Positions 25,513 through 35,586 of a stretch of DNA of 64,000 nucleotides are shown piece after piece. The position numbers and the translations under genes were made by a program. Every line of letters begins with the position of its first letter. The first letter of the stretch is position 1. Source of the DNA: Todiramphus chloris collaris (taxonomy: Eukaryota > Chordata > Aves > Coraciiformes > Alcedinidae); assembly GCA_025345505.1 (NCBI GenBank), contig JANVCC010000071.1, positions 5,354,172 to 5,418,171 on the forward strand, given 5' to 3'. The notes beneath the pieces were generated by a model. That model made no database searches and was not told the origin of the DNA. It worked only from the letters and a program-made list of their open reading frames with translations.

Positions 25513-28500
25513 ACCCGGCAGCGTGGCCATGTGTGTTACTCCTCTCTCTCCTGCCTTCCAGGTGACCCGGCTGTGCGATCTCTCGGTGGAAGGAGATTCT
25601 GTAACATCTGTAGGCTGGTCGGAACGGGTCAGTGTGACACTGTCAGTGCTGCCATGTGAAATGCTCGTAATTCAGACGCTATCGTTGTAGCTCCTTCCTC
25701 AGAGGGTTTAACTTCTTGGGTTATTTCTGTGTTTCCCCAAAGTCCCTGTGTCCATAACAAAGGTGCCTTCCCATCTGCACTGTTTTTCTCTGCTAAATGA
25801 GAGGGGCTCGGGAGCAACCTCGTGTTCCTTGAGGTTCTCGAGGCATTTGCTAAGAGGTGTGGAAGGAAGTAATAGCCTGTGTGCTTCTCCAGCTCGTGAC
25901 AATAAAATGTTACAGTAAATGTATTCCAGGCAGGCTGCCTGGCCATTCCAGCAGGGAAAAGATGTAAGATGGAGGAACTCCGGATGCTTTCTGTCTTGTG
26001 GGATTTCTCTCAAGTCTCTTCCTTGGTTTCTAGCTTTTGTTTAGTTTTGTCTTTGGCTTTACTGATCGTGGTTTTCTGTTTGTCTAGGGGAACTTGGTAG
26101 CTGTGGGCACTCACAAGGGCTTTGTACAGATCTGGGATGCAGCTGCAGGAAAAAAGCTCTCCATGCTAGAGGGGCACACAGCCAGAGTCGGTAAGGAGCT
26201 GGGAGGCAGAGGTTTCGTGGGCTTTGTCTTCACAATTGAACTTTTCCCTTCAAAGTGAGGAATCTGCTGGAAATTGCAGAACTCAGTGCCAGAATTTATA
26301 TATCCCCTGCTATGTCTTGAGCAATCTTCACAACATTATCATCTAGTAATTGTGGTGTTCTGATCTTGGGTGTGGTGGTGGCTGAGTAGTGCAGCAAGTG
26401 TTTCTTCCACGTCTAAGGCATTTTAGGTTTGGTTACATCTTGTTTTCACTGTCACTGGCTTCTGGTTTCAGCCCTGCAGGCAGAGGCTGCTTCACACTGA
26501 GATTTCCAGTTCCCTTATTCTGTGGGGACATTTTTTTTTCCCTGAGGCACTGTGAATCTGAACACTGGGGTGAGATTGAGGAAGTCAAGGCACCTTCCAA
26601 GTTCCATTTCTGCACTGTACTGCACTGTGAAATGGGGTTAGTGATACCTTAGTAAGGCAGTGCAGGTTAATCTTTCTAGGACTTCAGACAGTGGATACAA
26701 GGGAGGTCCTCAAGCACTGATTTCTTTTTTTTGTGGGTTTGTGGGTTTTTGTGGGTTTTTTTCTTGTTTTTAGGTTGTGGGTTTTTTCTTTTTTTTTTTT
26801 TTTTTTTCCTGGTTTGTTTGTTTGTTTTTATTTTTTGCTTGTTTTTTCTTAAACCCTGGCAACTGTGGTGGCCATGTTCTGCCTGCCTGCTCCCACAGGA
26901 CTGCCCCGAGGTGGTATTCTGCTCTGTGTTGTAGGTGCCTTGGCGTGGAACGCGGACCAGCTGTCTTCTGGGAGCCGAGACAGGATGATCCTTCAGAGGG
27001 ACATCCGCACCCCGCCCCTGCAGTCCGAGCGGCGGCTCCAGGGCCACAGGCAGGAGGTCTGTGGGCTCAAATGGTCTACGGACCATCAGCTCCTGGCCTC
27101 TGGGGGAAATGATAATAAGGTATGGTACTTCTGAGGAACCTTGTGAAGCTCAACGTCTCTAGATCTTCACCAAGAAATGTTAGCCCCTCTTTCTTTAAGG
27201 ATATTCACCATCTCTGAAGGGGGCTTTTGTTTCAGTTGTTGGACTGTGTCCAAACGTAAGTCATGCTAAGCTTCTACTCGGTCTCCTCTGCCTAATAAAA
27301 TTAAAAAGGCAAACTTAATTTTGCTTCTGTATTTAGCTAATTAAATCTATAGCTTGACTGAGGGGTTTGAGTTCAACAAAACTACTAAGTTATACTTCCA
27401 GGCTTTTTGAGGTAGCCTATAGTCAAGTCTGTTGTATTAATGTTTATGTGCACAGAAGGAAGCTGAGTTTAGAGCCCTGTAAGTCCTAATACCTACAATG
27501 CAGGCTTGGAGCTCACTGAGCACCATATGGAAGAAGCATCTGTTGTGGAGAAGCTGTGTTCAGAGCCCTTTGGAGCAGGTTGCTAGGTAGTCAGTTTGCC
27601 CAGTGTCTGTGTGACAGCATGTTTGTGCTGAGTTCCTCCTGCTCAGAATAACTTCTAATGAACTTCAGCATACTTCTGAATGCCTTCTGGAATAGCACAG
27701 CCCTGAAGACAAAAGAAGGGTTGGAGTTCACAGTCAGTGACACTGTCTCTTGCTTCACAGGCTTGCCCTAAGCACTCTTAGCTTCCTTGTGGCCCTGTGG
27801 TAGAAAGGCTGCTCAGCTGAGTCTGCTGGTAGGGTGGGTCTGGCTTCAGGGCTCCAAATGCTTGGGCAGAGCTGTGGGAAATCATCTGGTGGCCCAGCTG
27901 CCCTCATCAGTCCCGGTGCTATGTCGTGGCTTGTGGGTGCTGCACGCATGTGACTGCAGCACAAGTTTGATCACGTCTTTCTTCACTGTGAGGGTGCCAG
28001 AGCCTGGCCCAGGCTGCCCAGAGAGGCTGTGGAGTCTCCTTCTCTGGAGACTTTCCAACCCACCCCGGCTCTGTTCCTGTGTGGGCTGCCCTGGGTGACC
28101 CTGCTCTGGCAGGAGCATTGGACTCGATGATCTCCAGAGGTCCCTTCCAACCCCTGCCATTCTGTGATTCTGTTTCCTTTCTGCCAGCTCCTTGTCTGGA
28201 ATCACTCCAGCCTGAGTCCCGTCCAGCAGTACACGGAGCATCTCGCAGCAGTAAAAGCTATCGCCTGGTCTCCACACCAGCACGGGCTCCTGGCCTCTGG
28301 CGGGGGGACAGCCGACCGCTGCATCCGCTTCTGGAACACGCTCACCGGGCAGCCGCTGCAGTGCATCGACACGGGGTCGCAAGTGTGCAACCTGGCTTGG
28401 TCCAAACACGCCAACGAGCTCGTAAGTCCCCGCTGCGCTGTCCTGCTGCTGAGCTGTCTTGTGTCAGAGGCGTGATGCGCGTTTCCCTCTTCCCTCGCAG

Positions 28501-30333
28501 GTGAGTACCCACGGATACTCGCAGAACCAGATCCTCGTCTGGAAGTACCCCTCGCTGACTCAAGTAGCAAAGCTAACGGGGCACTCGTACAGAGTCTTGT
28601 ATCTGGTAAGCGATGGCCTTGGCGCTGAAAACTTCTTTCCTGGCTGCACGTATGCTGAGATGAGACCCAAAGCTGCAGTGCCAGTCTAGGTGGAGATAAA
28701 AATGCTGCCCCGCAAGCGATGAAAAAAGCTCTGTGTCTGGTTTCCTTGCCTGCAAGGGATGCTTTGATTTGCTGCTATGGAAATGTGAGGCTTTATTAAT
28801 GAATAGCAAAGCCTGCCAAAACTCTTGTGAGGAAGCACAAGCATCTCTTCTTGTTCCCTTAAGACTCGTACACTTTTTCCGTGGTGACTGCCAGCAGGGC
28901 AAGAATTTGATGCTTTCAGTCCTCTGAATTTGTCATCAAAATGCTTGGGGCAGTTAATCCTCCTTGATCTTGTACCTGCTTTTTTACTGTTAGGTAGGGG
29001 CTTCATAGCAGAGGTGATAAATACACCGATACTGTTTTGTGAGGTAGATTCCAATGTAAGTGACTAACAGAGCTGGCAAATGCCACTCATATCACACTTC
29101 CTGCCTTAACACATTTGTAATCCAAGGAGGAGGAGCCTCACTTACAAATGGCTCGGTCTTCTCAACACAGGAATCCTTTTTATGATAATTCCACCCATGT
29201 GTTCCATAGCTGCATAAGTAAGATACAAATCTTGAGTTGGCACCTCCTGATACTGAACAAGGCACACGAAAGCAGAGGTGGTGGTTTGGTTTCTCACTGC
29301 CAGCCTAGTAAGAGGGAGAGTTAAGTATCTCGCGTGAGTTCCGATGAAGATTTGCTTTCAACCTCAAAAATGTAACGGATGCTGCAGGTTGCTCTCTCTT
29401 GGCCCTAGGCAATGTCCCCCGATGGGGAGGCCATAGTTACAGGAGCTGGAGATGAAACCTTGCGCTTCTGGAACGTCTTCAGCAAAACTCGCTCGACGAA
29501 GGTGAGGCTGCGTGGCGTGGGTGGCTGCGGCCTTCGCGGCTGGGTGCCATCCAGGTTCCCTCGGTTCAGTGGCTTTGCCTCTCATCTCTTCACCGTGTCC
29601 GGCACATCAGGGGCTGGGTGTGGTGAAGGATTAAACCTCACTGAGACAGAGAGGGATTTGGAGTCATCAGATGAAGTGAAGGTTGCCCCTGTGTGCCCAA
29701 GGTGATGTGGCAGAACGTCCTTCTCCTGGCTCCTCCAGGGCTGCTTGGTGTAGCAGCATTTTGGGGGGCACCCCTGAGCTAGTGATGCTGCTGCCAGCTG
29801 ACCCGCTCCTCAGAGGGGCTTATCCCCAGCTTCTTACTAAACCACTTAAAACAGTGGCTTGGGTGGAAGCAGGGTCACGGATGCTGCCGCTGACAACTCG
29901 CCTTCGCCAAATGTGGGTTGTGCCAGAGGCTCAGAGCTTCGCTGGGTGTCTGGCAGAGGAGAATGGCAGAGATCTTGAGGAAGGAGCTGCAGGAGCTGGC
30001 GTTGCTCGCTGCTGCCTGTGCTTTCTGACAGCTCTGGGGTACAGCTTCCCACAAAGCTGCAGGAAGGAGCCGCTTGCCTGTCGTGTGCGTGTTATCAGTT
30101 GGAAAATAAACCCATGGGAGTATTTATGAAACTGGACTTGAATGGTGAGCTCAGCCATGCCCTGAGCTGGAGATAGGTCGTCACCAGAGCTGCAGCTGTT
30201 GTATTACCCAAGCCCCAAGCAGAAGCAGAGGGAGGAATGCCGCAGCGTAGCAGTGGAGATCTCATCACCTGCTTTTGTCTTTCCTTGTCAGGAGTCCGTG
30301 TCCGTTCTCAACCTCTTCACAAGGATACGATAG
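21879..30333 (+). CDS. FZR1: FZR1 / CDH1, anaphase-promoting complex activator
   Basis: WD40 co-activator that brings substrates with KEN and D-boxes to the APC/C ubiquitin ligase in late mitosis and G1; nuclear. Coding exons: 21879-21947, 23017-23142, 23370-23433, 23836-23963, 24405-24487, 24874-25057, 25562-25627, 26088-26190, 26935-27119, 28188-28421, 28501-28605, 29409-29501, 30292-30333. All are GT-AG with matching phases, 493 residues in total. The C-box DRFIPSR is at residues 46-52; Ser/Thr-Pro sites for CDK control (TLTP, SPMSSPSK, STPEKK) precede the propeller, which fills about 175-475 as seven WD40 blades; the C-terminal Ile-Arg tail that docks on the APC/C is present. Nearly identical to the human protein. 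The end reads STK|ESVSVLNLFTRIR, so it corresponds to the human form without the Val-Lys-Trp insert. Intron 1 is about 7.9 kb, the longest intron in the window. Confidence 0.97.
22318..22709 (+). mobile_element. Old CR1 LINE fragment
   Basis: Diverged CR1 3' region in the intron after the FZR1 start-codon exon: GAGGCCACCAAGGTGGGCAG, later TTTGAAATTAGCCCTGTCCT and the end AACATAAATTATTCTATGAA. More diverged than the other copies, so older. Confidence 0.85.
25236..25545. repeat. GT-rich variable tandem repeat in FZR1 intron
   Basis: (GT)n runs alternate with TTACACCCGGCAGCGTGGC-type units of varying length, filling the intron just before the exon at 25562; the array ends about 15 bases from the acceptor. 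Confidence 0.9.
26724..26855. repeat. T-rich / GTTT low-complexity tract
   Basis: Runs of T and GTGGGTTTTT upstream of the FZR1 exon at 26935; may serve as an extended pyrimidine tract. Confidence 0.85.
27988..28172 (+). mobile_element. CR1 3' end abutting an FZR1 splice acceptor
   Basis: A 5'-truncated CR1 copy (GTGCCAGAGCCTGGCCCAGG to CCATTCTGTGATTCTG). Its 3' octamer ends 15 bases before the exon starting at 28188, so only TTTCCTTTCTGCCAG separates LINE from exon. Confidence 0.92.
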
Positions 30334-33300
30334 ACCCCGTACACTGCGACCCAGGAGACTGCAGCCTGCCATACCAGGACAAAACCACTACCTTGGTGTG
30401 CATGGACCTCCAGATGACCAGCCAGACGGGGAGGGAGTGCCAATGGGGCTGGAGGACGGACTCAACAGATGCTAATTAAATACGTACTTGTGAACCGTGC
30501 TGGGCGGTGCTTGGGATGGGTTTGGGGAGGGGAGGAAACTGCCAAAGGTTTACAGATTCATCCTTCACAAAGGGAAATGGGGACAAGAGAAATGTTAAAC
30601 CAGCATCCTCCAGCCCTCGTGTTATACTGGAGCAAACGTGTGACATGGACCACTGAGACCGGAGCAAGGCCATCCCAGCTGCTGTGTTGTCTCCTCCTGG
30701 GAGAGATGGGAGTATCCTTGCCTCGGTGGGAACGGGTTTAACGTGCTGCTCTGGGTCCCTCTGGCCTCGGATGGACATCTTTGGAGGTAGGAGCCAGCCA
30801 GACTTGATCAGTACAGCTGGTGCAAGGGGGCTACACTCCAGGCTGGGCGTTAGCCTCTCTGACTGTCTAAGGGCATTGTTTATAGCTGGCATCTCCGCTA
30901 CATGAAGAAACTGGAGAACTGCTTATTTTCTTTTCTTTTTTTTCTTTTTTTTTTTTAATTATTTTTTCTTTTCCCAGATAGGTACCGTAGTACTTGGTAC
31001 AATCATTCCCCTCAGACAGCTTGACAGCTGCCTTCAAACAAATACTTTTTGGGGCTCTAAACTTTGGAGGAGACTTAAAGAGGCTCCACCTCAGAGGGTG
31101 TACATTCAGAAAGTTCTGAAATTATTCTTGCATGTTCTGGGATGATCCTTTTCATTAAGAGAGGAAAAACAATGGCTTTAAAAAGTAAAAAAAAAAAGCC
31201 CAACAAAACCCACCAAACCCAAACCAACCAGTGGCCGCCGTGTGCATGGAGCTTCCCACAGGGCTGTTTGTGGCAGGCCTGTTGCTCTGGAGTCGTCCTG
31301 AGGACAAAAGCAGCTGAGATGTGTTTGAGAAACAAAACAGCTCGTGTGGGTCGGGTTTTTGGAGAGAGAGAGCAATGGCCTCTTCTGGCTGGAAGGGGAG
31401 GGAGCACCACGCCTGAGAGAGAGAGAGAGAGGGGCTTCTTTGCCTAAAGCAAGGAAGAAGTGTTGATTTAATGGTTTTTTCCCCCATGTTTGTTTTTTTT
31501 TCTGTTTGTTGTGTTTTCTTGTTTTATATCCCCAGGTCAAAGCCAGGGACCTGTTGCGGGATTTGGTTTTGTTATTTGAAGTCGTCTGGGAAGAGAGTGC
31601 CTGCTTGTGTGCTTGGAGCCTGTGTGACGAGTGCCGTGGGCCGTGACGCAAAGCGCTTGTGTGTGCCTGTCTTGCTTTTGACTGAAAGCTGTGCCGCTTG
31701 CAGCAGCCTGGTCCTGTCTTACTCCGTGTGCCAACGCTTCCCTGCCACCCGCTGCCTCTTCCCTGTTGGGTTTTCCTGGCTCTGTACATAGACCGTGGCC
31801 TGTTCTCTGTAGATGGCATAGGCAGTACTTTGTTTTCTTTTCCTCCTTTCCCTGTGAGCAGGCGGTAGGGAAGGCGGTGGGGATAGGATTGCCTTTCCCA
31901 GTGCCCCCGCTCCCCGCAGGGTGAGCTGCTGAGGTGTGGGAGGGCTGCTCTGGAGAGGGGCAGCAAGGGGCCCTTCTGTTCACTACAGCCTTGCCCGCGT
32001 GTGCCGTTCCACCCGTGCCTGGAGCGGGCCCTGGGTGCTGTTTTCCCAGGTATGTGGGGGCACTCGCGTGCCTGCAGCTTGCTGGTCCTCGGCGGCCTGG
32101 CAGCACCAAACTGGCAGCTGCATCATCGGCTTACAGCCCCGCTTGCCTCTGAAATGTGATTTCTGAAGCGTGGCTTCAACACAACTATCATTGTTCTTGC
32201 TGCAGGAGCACGGGGCTTGGATTAAAAAAATCTCTGCTGGGCTCCCAGCCCCTCTCTTGCTCTTTAAATTCCCTGTCACCCTTCACGTGGAAGGACCAGC
32301 ACAAAGTGCTTGGGAGCTGTTAACATGAACTCGGATCATGAAGTTAGCGGGCAGGTTTGAGGTGAAAGGCCACATGTGCCAAGCTGTGCTCCGTCACAGC
32401 TCTGTCCTCTGGGAGTGCCCCTCGGGCAGCAGGCAGCCCGCTGTTTACACCCGGGTGGAAGTGCTTGGCAGCTGGTGCTGTGGAGTTTTGGGTCTGTTGT
32501 GGATTGTCTCCTGCCCAGATCCCGATCTGCACGGTCCCGGGAGAGGCTGTTTTCCTCTCCAGGAAGAGTGAGCCGGTTGAGGTGGGGGAGTACAGGAGGT
32601 GCTAGCCCAGGGGTGACCGCACACTGGTTTGTGCCCCTTCTGGAGCAGGGGTGCTGCTTGGAGACCGCCCTGCCCCAGGACACCCGCAGGGCTGGCAGGG
32701 GGAGGGGTGGGTTTGCAGCTCGCCCTGTGCCATGGGTGCTTTCCCCAGAGGGGTGTCCCTGGGGTGGGGACAGCACTCAGGGTACAGGCCCTGTGCTGCA
32801 GCTTGGCACCCTCTGCCACCGGGGTGCCACGGCAGGAACAGCCCCTTGCTGCTCCATCCCTGCACTGTGCCCCTCTTGCCAGGGGCTTCCACAGAACACA
32901 TTTCTCACTTCAGAGCTGCCTTGGGAGCAGGTTGGCTCACGGGGGCTTCTCTTGTTGTACCTGGCAGGGAGGGCTGGTGATTTCCGAGAGTGGCAGTTAA
33001 TGAGCATGGCAGCTAATGAGCGCGGCGAGGACGTGCTGCTCAGGTTGACTTGGCTGTTCAGAGCATGGCACAAGCTCCTTCCCCTGCCCCCCTTGCGGCT
33101 GCCAGGGCAGGAGTGGCACTCCCAGAACTGCTCTCTGCAGCCCTGGCAGCGCAGGAGGGGGTGGCGGGGGGCAGGGGCTGTGCATGTCCCGGCTCACGGA
33201 GGTGAGCGGCTGACGCGTTCCGTGGGGAAAAGGGCAAAGCTCGTGCCAGCCGGGTACTTGGTGTGTGACAGGCCAGCGCTGAACCCTCTGGGGCTGAGCA

Positions 33301-33460
33301 AGGGTCCGCCCAGAGTCTGTGTGATCAAAGCCTGCGACCCTGGGGCATTGTTCTATATAAGGCATCATACGGTGGGGGGAAAAGGAAAAAATAGAGAGCA
33401 TTGTAACTTCTCCATGTAAAGCGATCTGACTGGCATTAAACACGTGAGTTTACGTCTCTT
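30334..33460 (+). other. FZR1: FZR1 3' untranslated region
   Basis: About 3.1 kb from the stop to an ATTAAA signal at 33435-33440. It contains A/T-rich tracts (30930-30975, 31182-31200), a (GA)n run at 31413-31432 and no open frame of note. Earlier AATAAA and ATTAAA motifs (30105, 30474) could give a shorter transcript. The long extent is inferred from the absence of another gene. Confidence 0.55.
33435..33440 (+). terminator. FZR1: Probable distal poly(A) signal of FZR1
   Basis: ATTAAA, about 395 bases before the TEKTIP1 start codon. It is the last candidate before the next gene on the same strand. Confidence 0.5.
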
Positions 33461-33834
33461 GGGCTTGGTGGCTCCACTTTGCTTTTCCACCGTGAGGTGA
33501 AGGGTGCAGCAAGTCCCCAGGCGCTCCAGAGCTGCCCCAGACACCCCCCCGTCGGGTGCAGAGGCCCTGAGGTGCCCACCGCCGCTGCCCCTGGCTCTTC
33601 AGGAACCAGTGTTCCCAGCACAGCCCTTGCTGGGTTCCATTGCTTCCCCCCCACTCACTGCTGTTAGCTCTCCTCTGCTGCTGGAGGCACAGCCCTGCCC
33701 CCCCCTGCCCTGGGCAGGGTGAGGAAGGGAGCAAAGGTGCCCCTGCCCTGGCACAGCCCCCCCCAGCCCTGGGTGTTGCCAGGTGCCAGCTCTGGCATTG
33801 TTCCCGGGGGGCGGCTGCAGCCGGGCGCTGGGCC

Positions 33835-34990
33835 ATGGAGCAGGCACAGCACAGACTCTGGGTCCCCCAGAGCACCCTGGAGACTGAGGTTCCCCTGCCC
33901 CTGTACAGGTGGGACCCCTGCCCTGGGAGCTGGAGCCCTGGGCCAGGGCCGTGGCTGTGCCTCGGTTACCGGGGGGGCTGGCTGGGGGGGCTGTGCCAGT
34001 TCTGACCTTGCTGGAGGGTTCCCCAGTCCCCCCTGCAGCCCCATCGGGTCCCGTTGCCTTTAAGGACACCCTGCCAGTGCTGCACAGCCCTGTCCCCTCC
34101 CTGCCCTGCCCTGCCTGAGCACTGGGGCACGGCTGGGGGGAGGGGCAGAGCCCTGATGGCTCCCTCCCTGCCACCCCACCAGTGACCAGTACGTGAGGCT
34201 GTGGGGGCCAGGCCAGGCCCCCCTGCTGCAGCAGGCCCTGCGCTGGAAGACCACCCCCCTGGGCTGGCACACTGTGGGGCAGAGCTGGTTCACAACGCTG
34301 AGGGGCAGGGACAGAGAGGCAGAGGAGCCCTGGTACAGCCTTGCTGCCACTGGTGCCCACCCCTGCCGGCAGTGGGCCTCCGCTGCCCCTGGGGAGAGGG
34401 ATCCCCTGGCCCCAGGTATGGAGCTGAACTGGGCGGACTGGGGTGGGGGGCTAGGGAAGGGATGGCTCAGGGAAGGGGGAGGAGAAAATAGTGGGGCAAG
34501 GAGCTGTCAGTGCCTCAGTTTCCCCACCTTGTGAGGGGGGGGGAAAGCCACAGGGCCCATCATCCAGGATGGGATGCAAGGGCTCTGAGCCGAGAGGACC
34601 TCGCTGGGGGCTGCGAGTCCCGCTGTGCCCTCCCCAGCTTATGCCCAGCGCCTGCGGGAGGTGGCCTGGTGGGACCCCGTCATCCCCGCTGCCTACCTGG
34701 GACCCTGCACCCACTGGGGAGCCTTCCTCTGGCAGGAGAGACCCATCCTGGGGAAGGACTATGGTAAGAGCTGGGGGCAGTGGCTGGCTGCGGGGTCCTC
34801 TGCCCCCTACCTGCCCCTCTCTCACCCCTTCCCTTTCTACTTCCCAGTTGCCACCAGAAGCCAGACGCCCCAGGTGCTGGGGAGCAGCGCGGGGTACGTC
34901 CCCCTGCTCTCCTCCTGCCGTCCCCCTCTCACCATCCAGGACATCAGGACCTGGAGCCTCCTCCACCACCAGCCTTCCACCTACCAGTAA
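33835..34990 (+). CDS. TEKTIP1: Tektin bundle interacting protein 1 (TEKTIP1)
   Basis: Formerly C19orf71; a microtubule inner protein that helps hold the tektin bundle inside doublet microtubules of cilia and sperm flagella. Four coding exons, 33835-33908, 34183-34415, 34638-34763 and 34848-34990, with matching phases, 191 residues (human about 209). The short N-terminal exon reads MEQAQHRLWVPQ. Then come aromatic-rich segments such as SDQYVRLWGPGQAP, EPWYSLAATG, REVAWWDPVIPAAYLGP and THWGAFLWQERPILGKDY, and a tail ending QPSTYQ. There is no signal peptide, span or coiled coil, which fits a small protein that threads between tektins. Identification rests on position between FZR1 and MFSD12 and on the aromatic-rich layout, from memory. 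It lies on the same strand as FZR1 only about 0.4 kb after it. Confidence 0.85.
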
Positions 34991-35214
34991 AAACCCCTGG
35001 TCCTGTTTGCGGCCTGATGTGTTCCTGGGGTGCAGGGAGTGTACAGAGGGGGGGACTGGTTGCTGCTCGTCCTGTGGCACCCAGCCTGGCAGGGTGCCAC
35101 TGGGTGCCCAAATCACAGCCTTCCCCCCCTTGTCCTAAGGATTAAGGCAGCTGCGTGTCCTCAGGGAAGGGGCAAAGGTGCCCCCACCCCAGCACCCCCA
35201 GAGGGGGTCACGTC

Positions 35215-35226
35215 TTTATTAATAAA
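35215..35226. terminator. Palindromic two-way poly(A) signal
   Basis: TTTATTAATAAA: AATAAA on the plus strand at 35221-35226 serves TEKTIP1 (stop at 34990), and AATAAA on the minus strand at 35215-35220 serves the GRAM-domain gene (stop at 35587). The two hexamers touch, so the two 3' UTRs must overlap by a few tens of bases. Confidence 0.75.
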
Positions 35227-35586
35227 ATAGTCCACCCCTTTGCCCCCTGGGGGGAGGGTGGGTGCTGGGTGACCCCGGCCATGCCCTCTGAGCTTCTCTT
35301 TGTGCCCTGAGGGCTACCCCTTTCCTCCTGCTTCTGCTCCGGGGGGAAGGCAGGGGGGAGGGAGTTGAAGCCCCACAGCCTTTGTGGGGTCCACAGGCAA
35401 ATCGGGAGGGGTGCTGGAAGGCACTGTGTGTTGGAGCCCCCAGCTGCTCCCTGGCAGCAGAGGAAGGGCCTGGAGCAGCCCCTGCGCGGGGGCTGAGGCT
35501 GCCTCAGGTCGTCTTGTCCCTGGGGGGGGAAGGCAGGGTCAGGGGGAGTATCCCTGCCGCGCTGGGGACAGAGGAGCCCCTGCCCC

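Noticed and set aside
26719-26720. Possible alternative exons in the T-rich part of the FZR1 intron
   Set aside because: The T and GTTT runs make Phe/Leu-rich frames only; the real exon begins at 26935 with matching phase.
31178-31966. 262-codon minus-strand frame in the FZR1 3' UTR
   Set aside because: Low-complexity Ser/Arg/Lys-rich, no promoter or domain, opposite to the transcribed strand.
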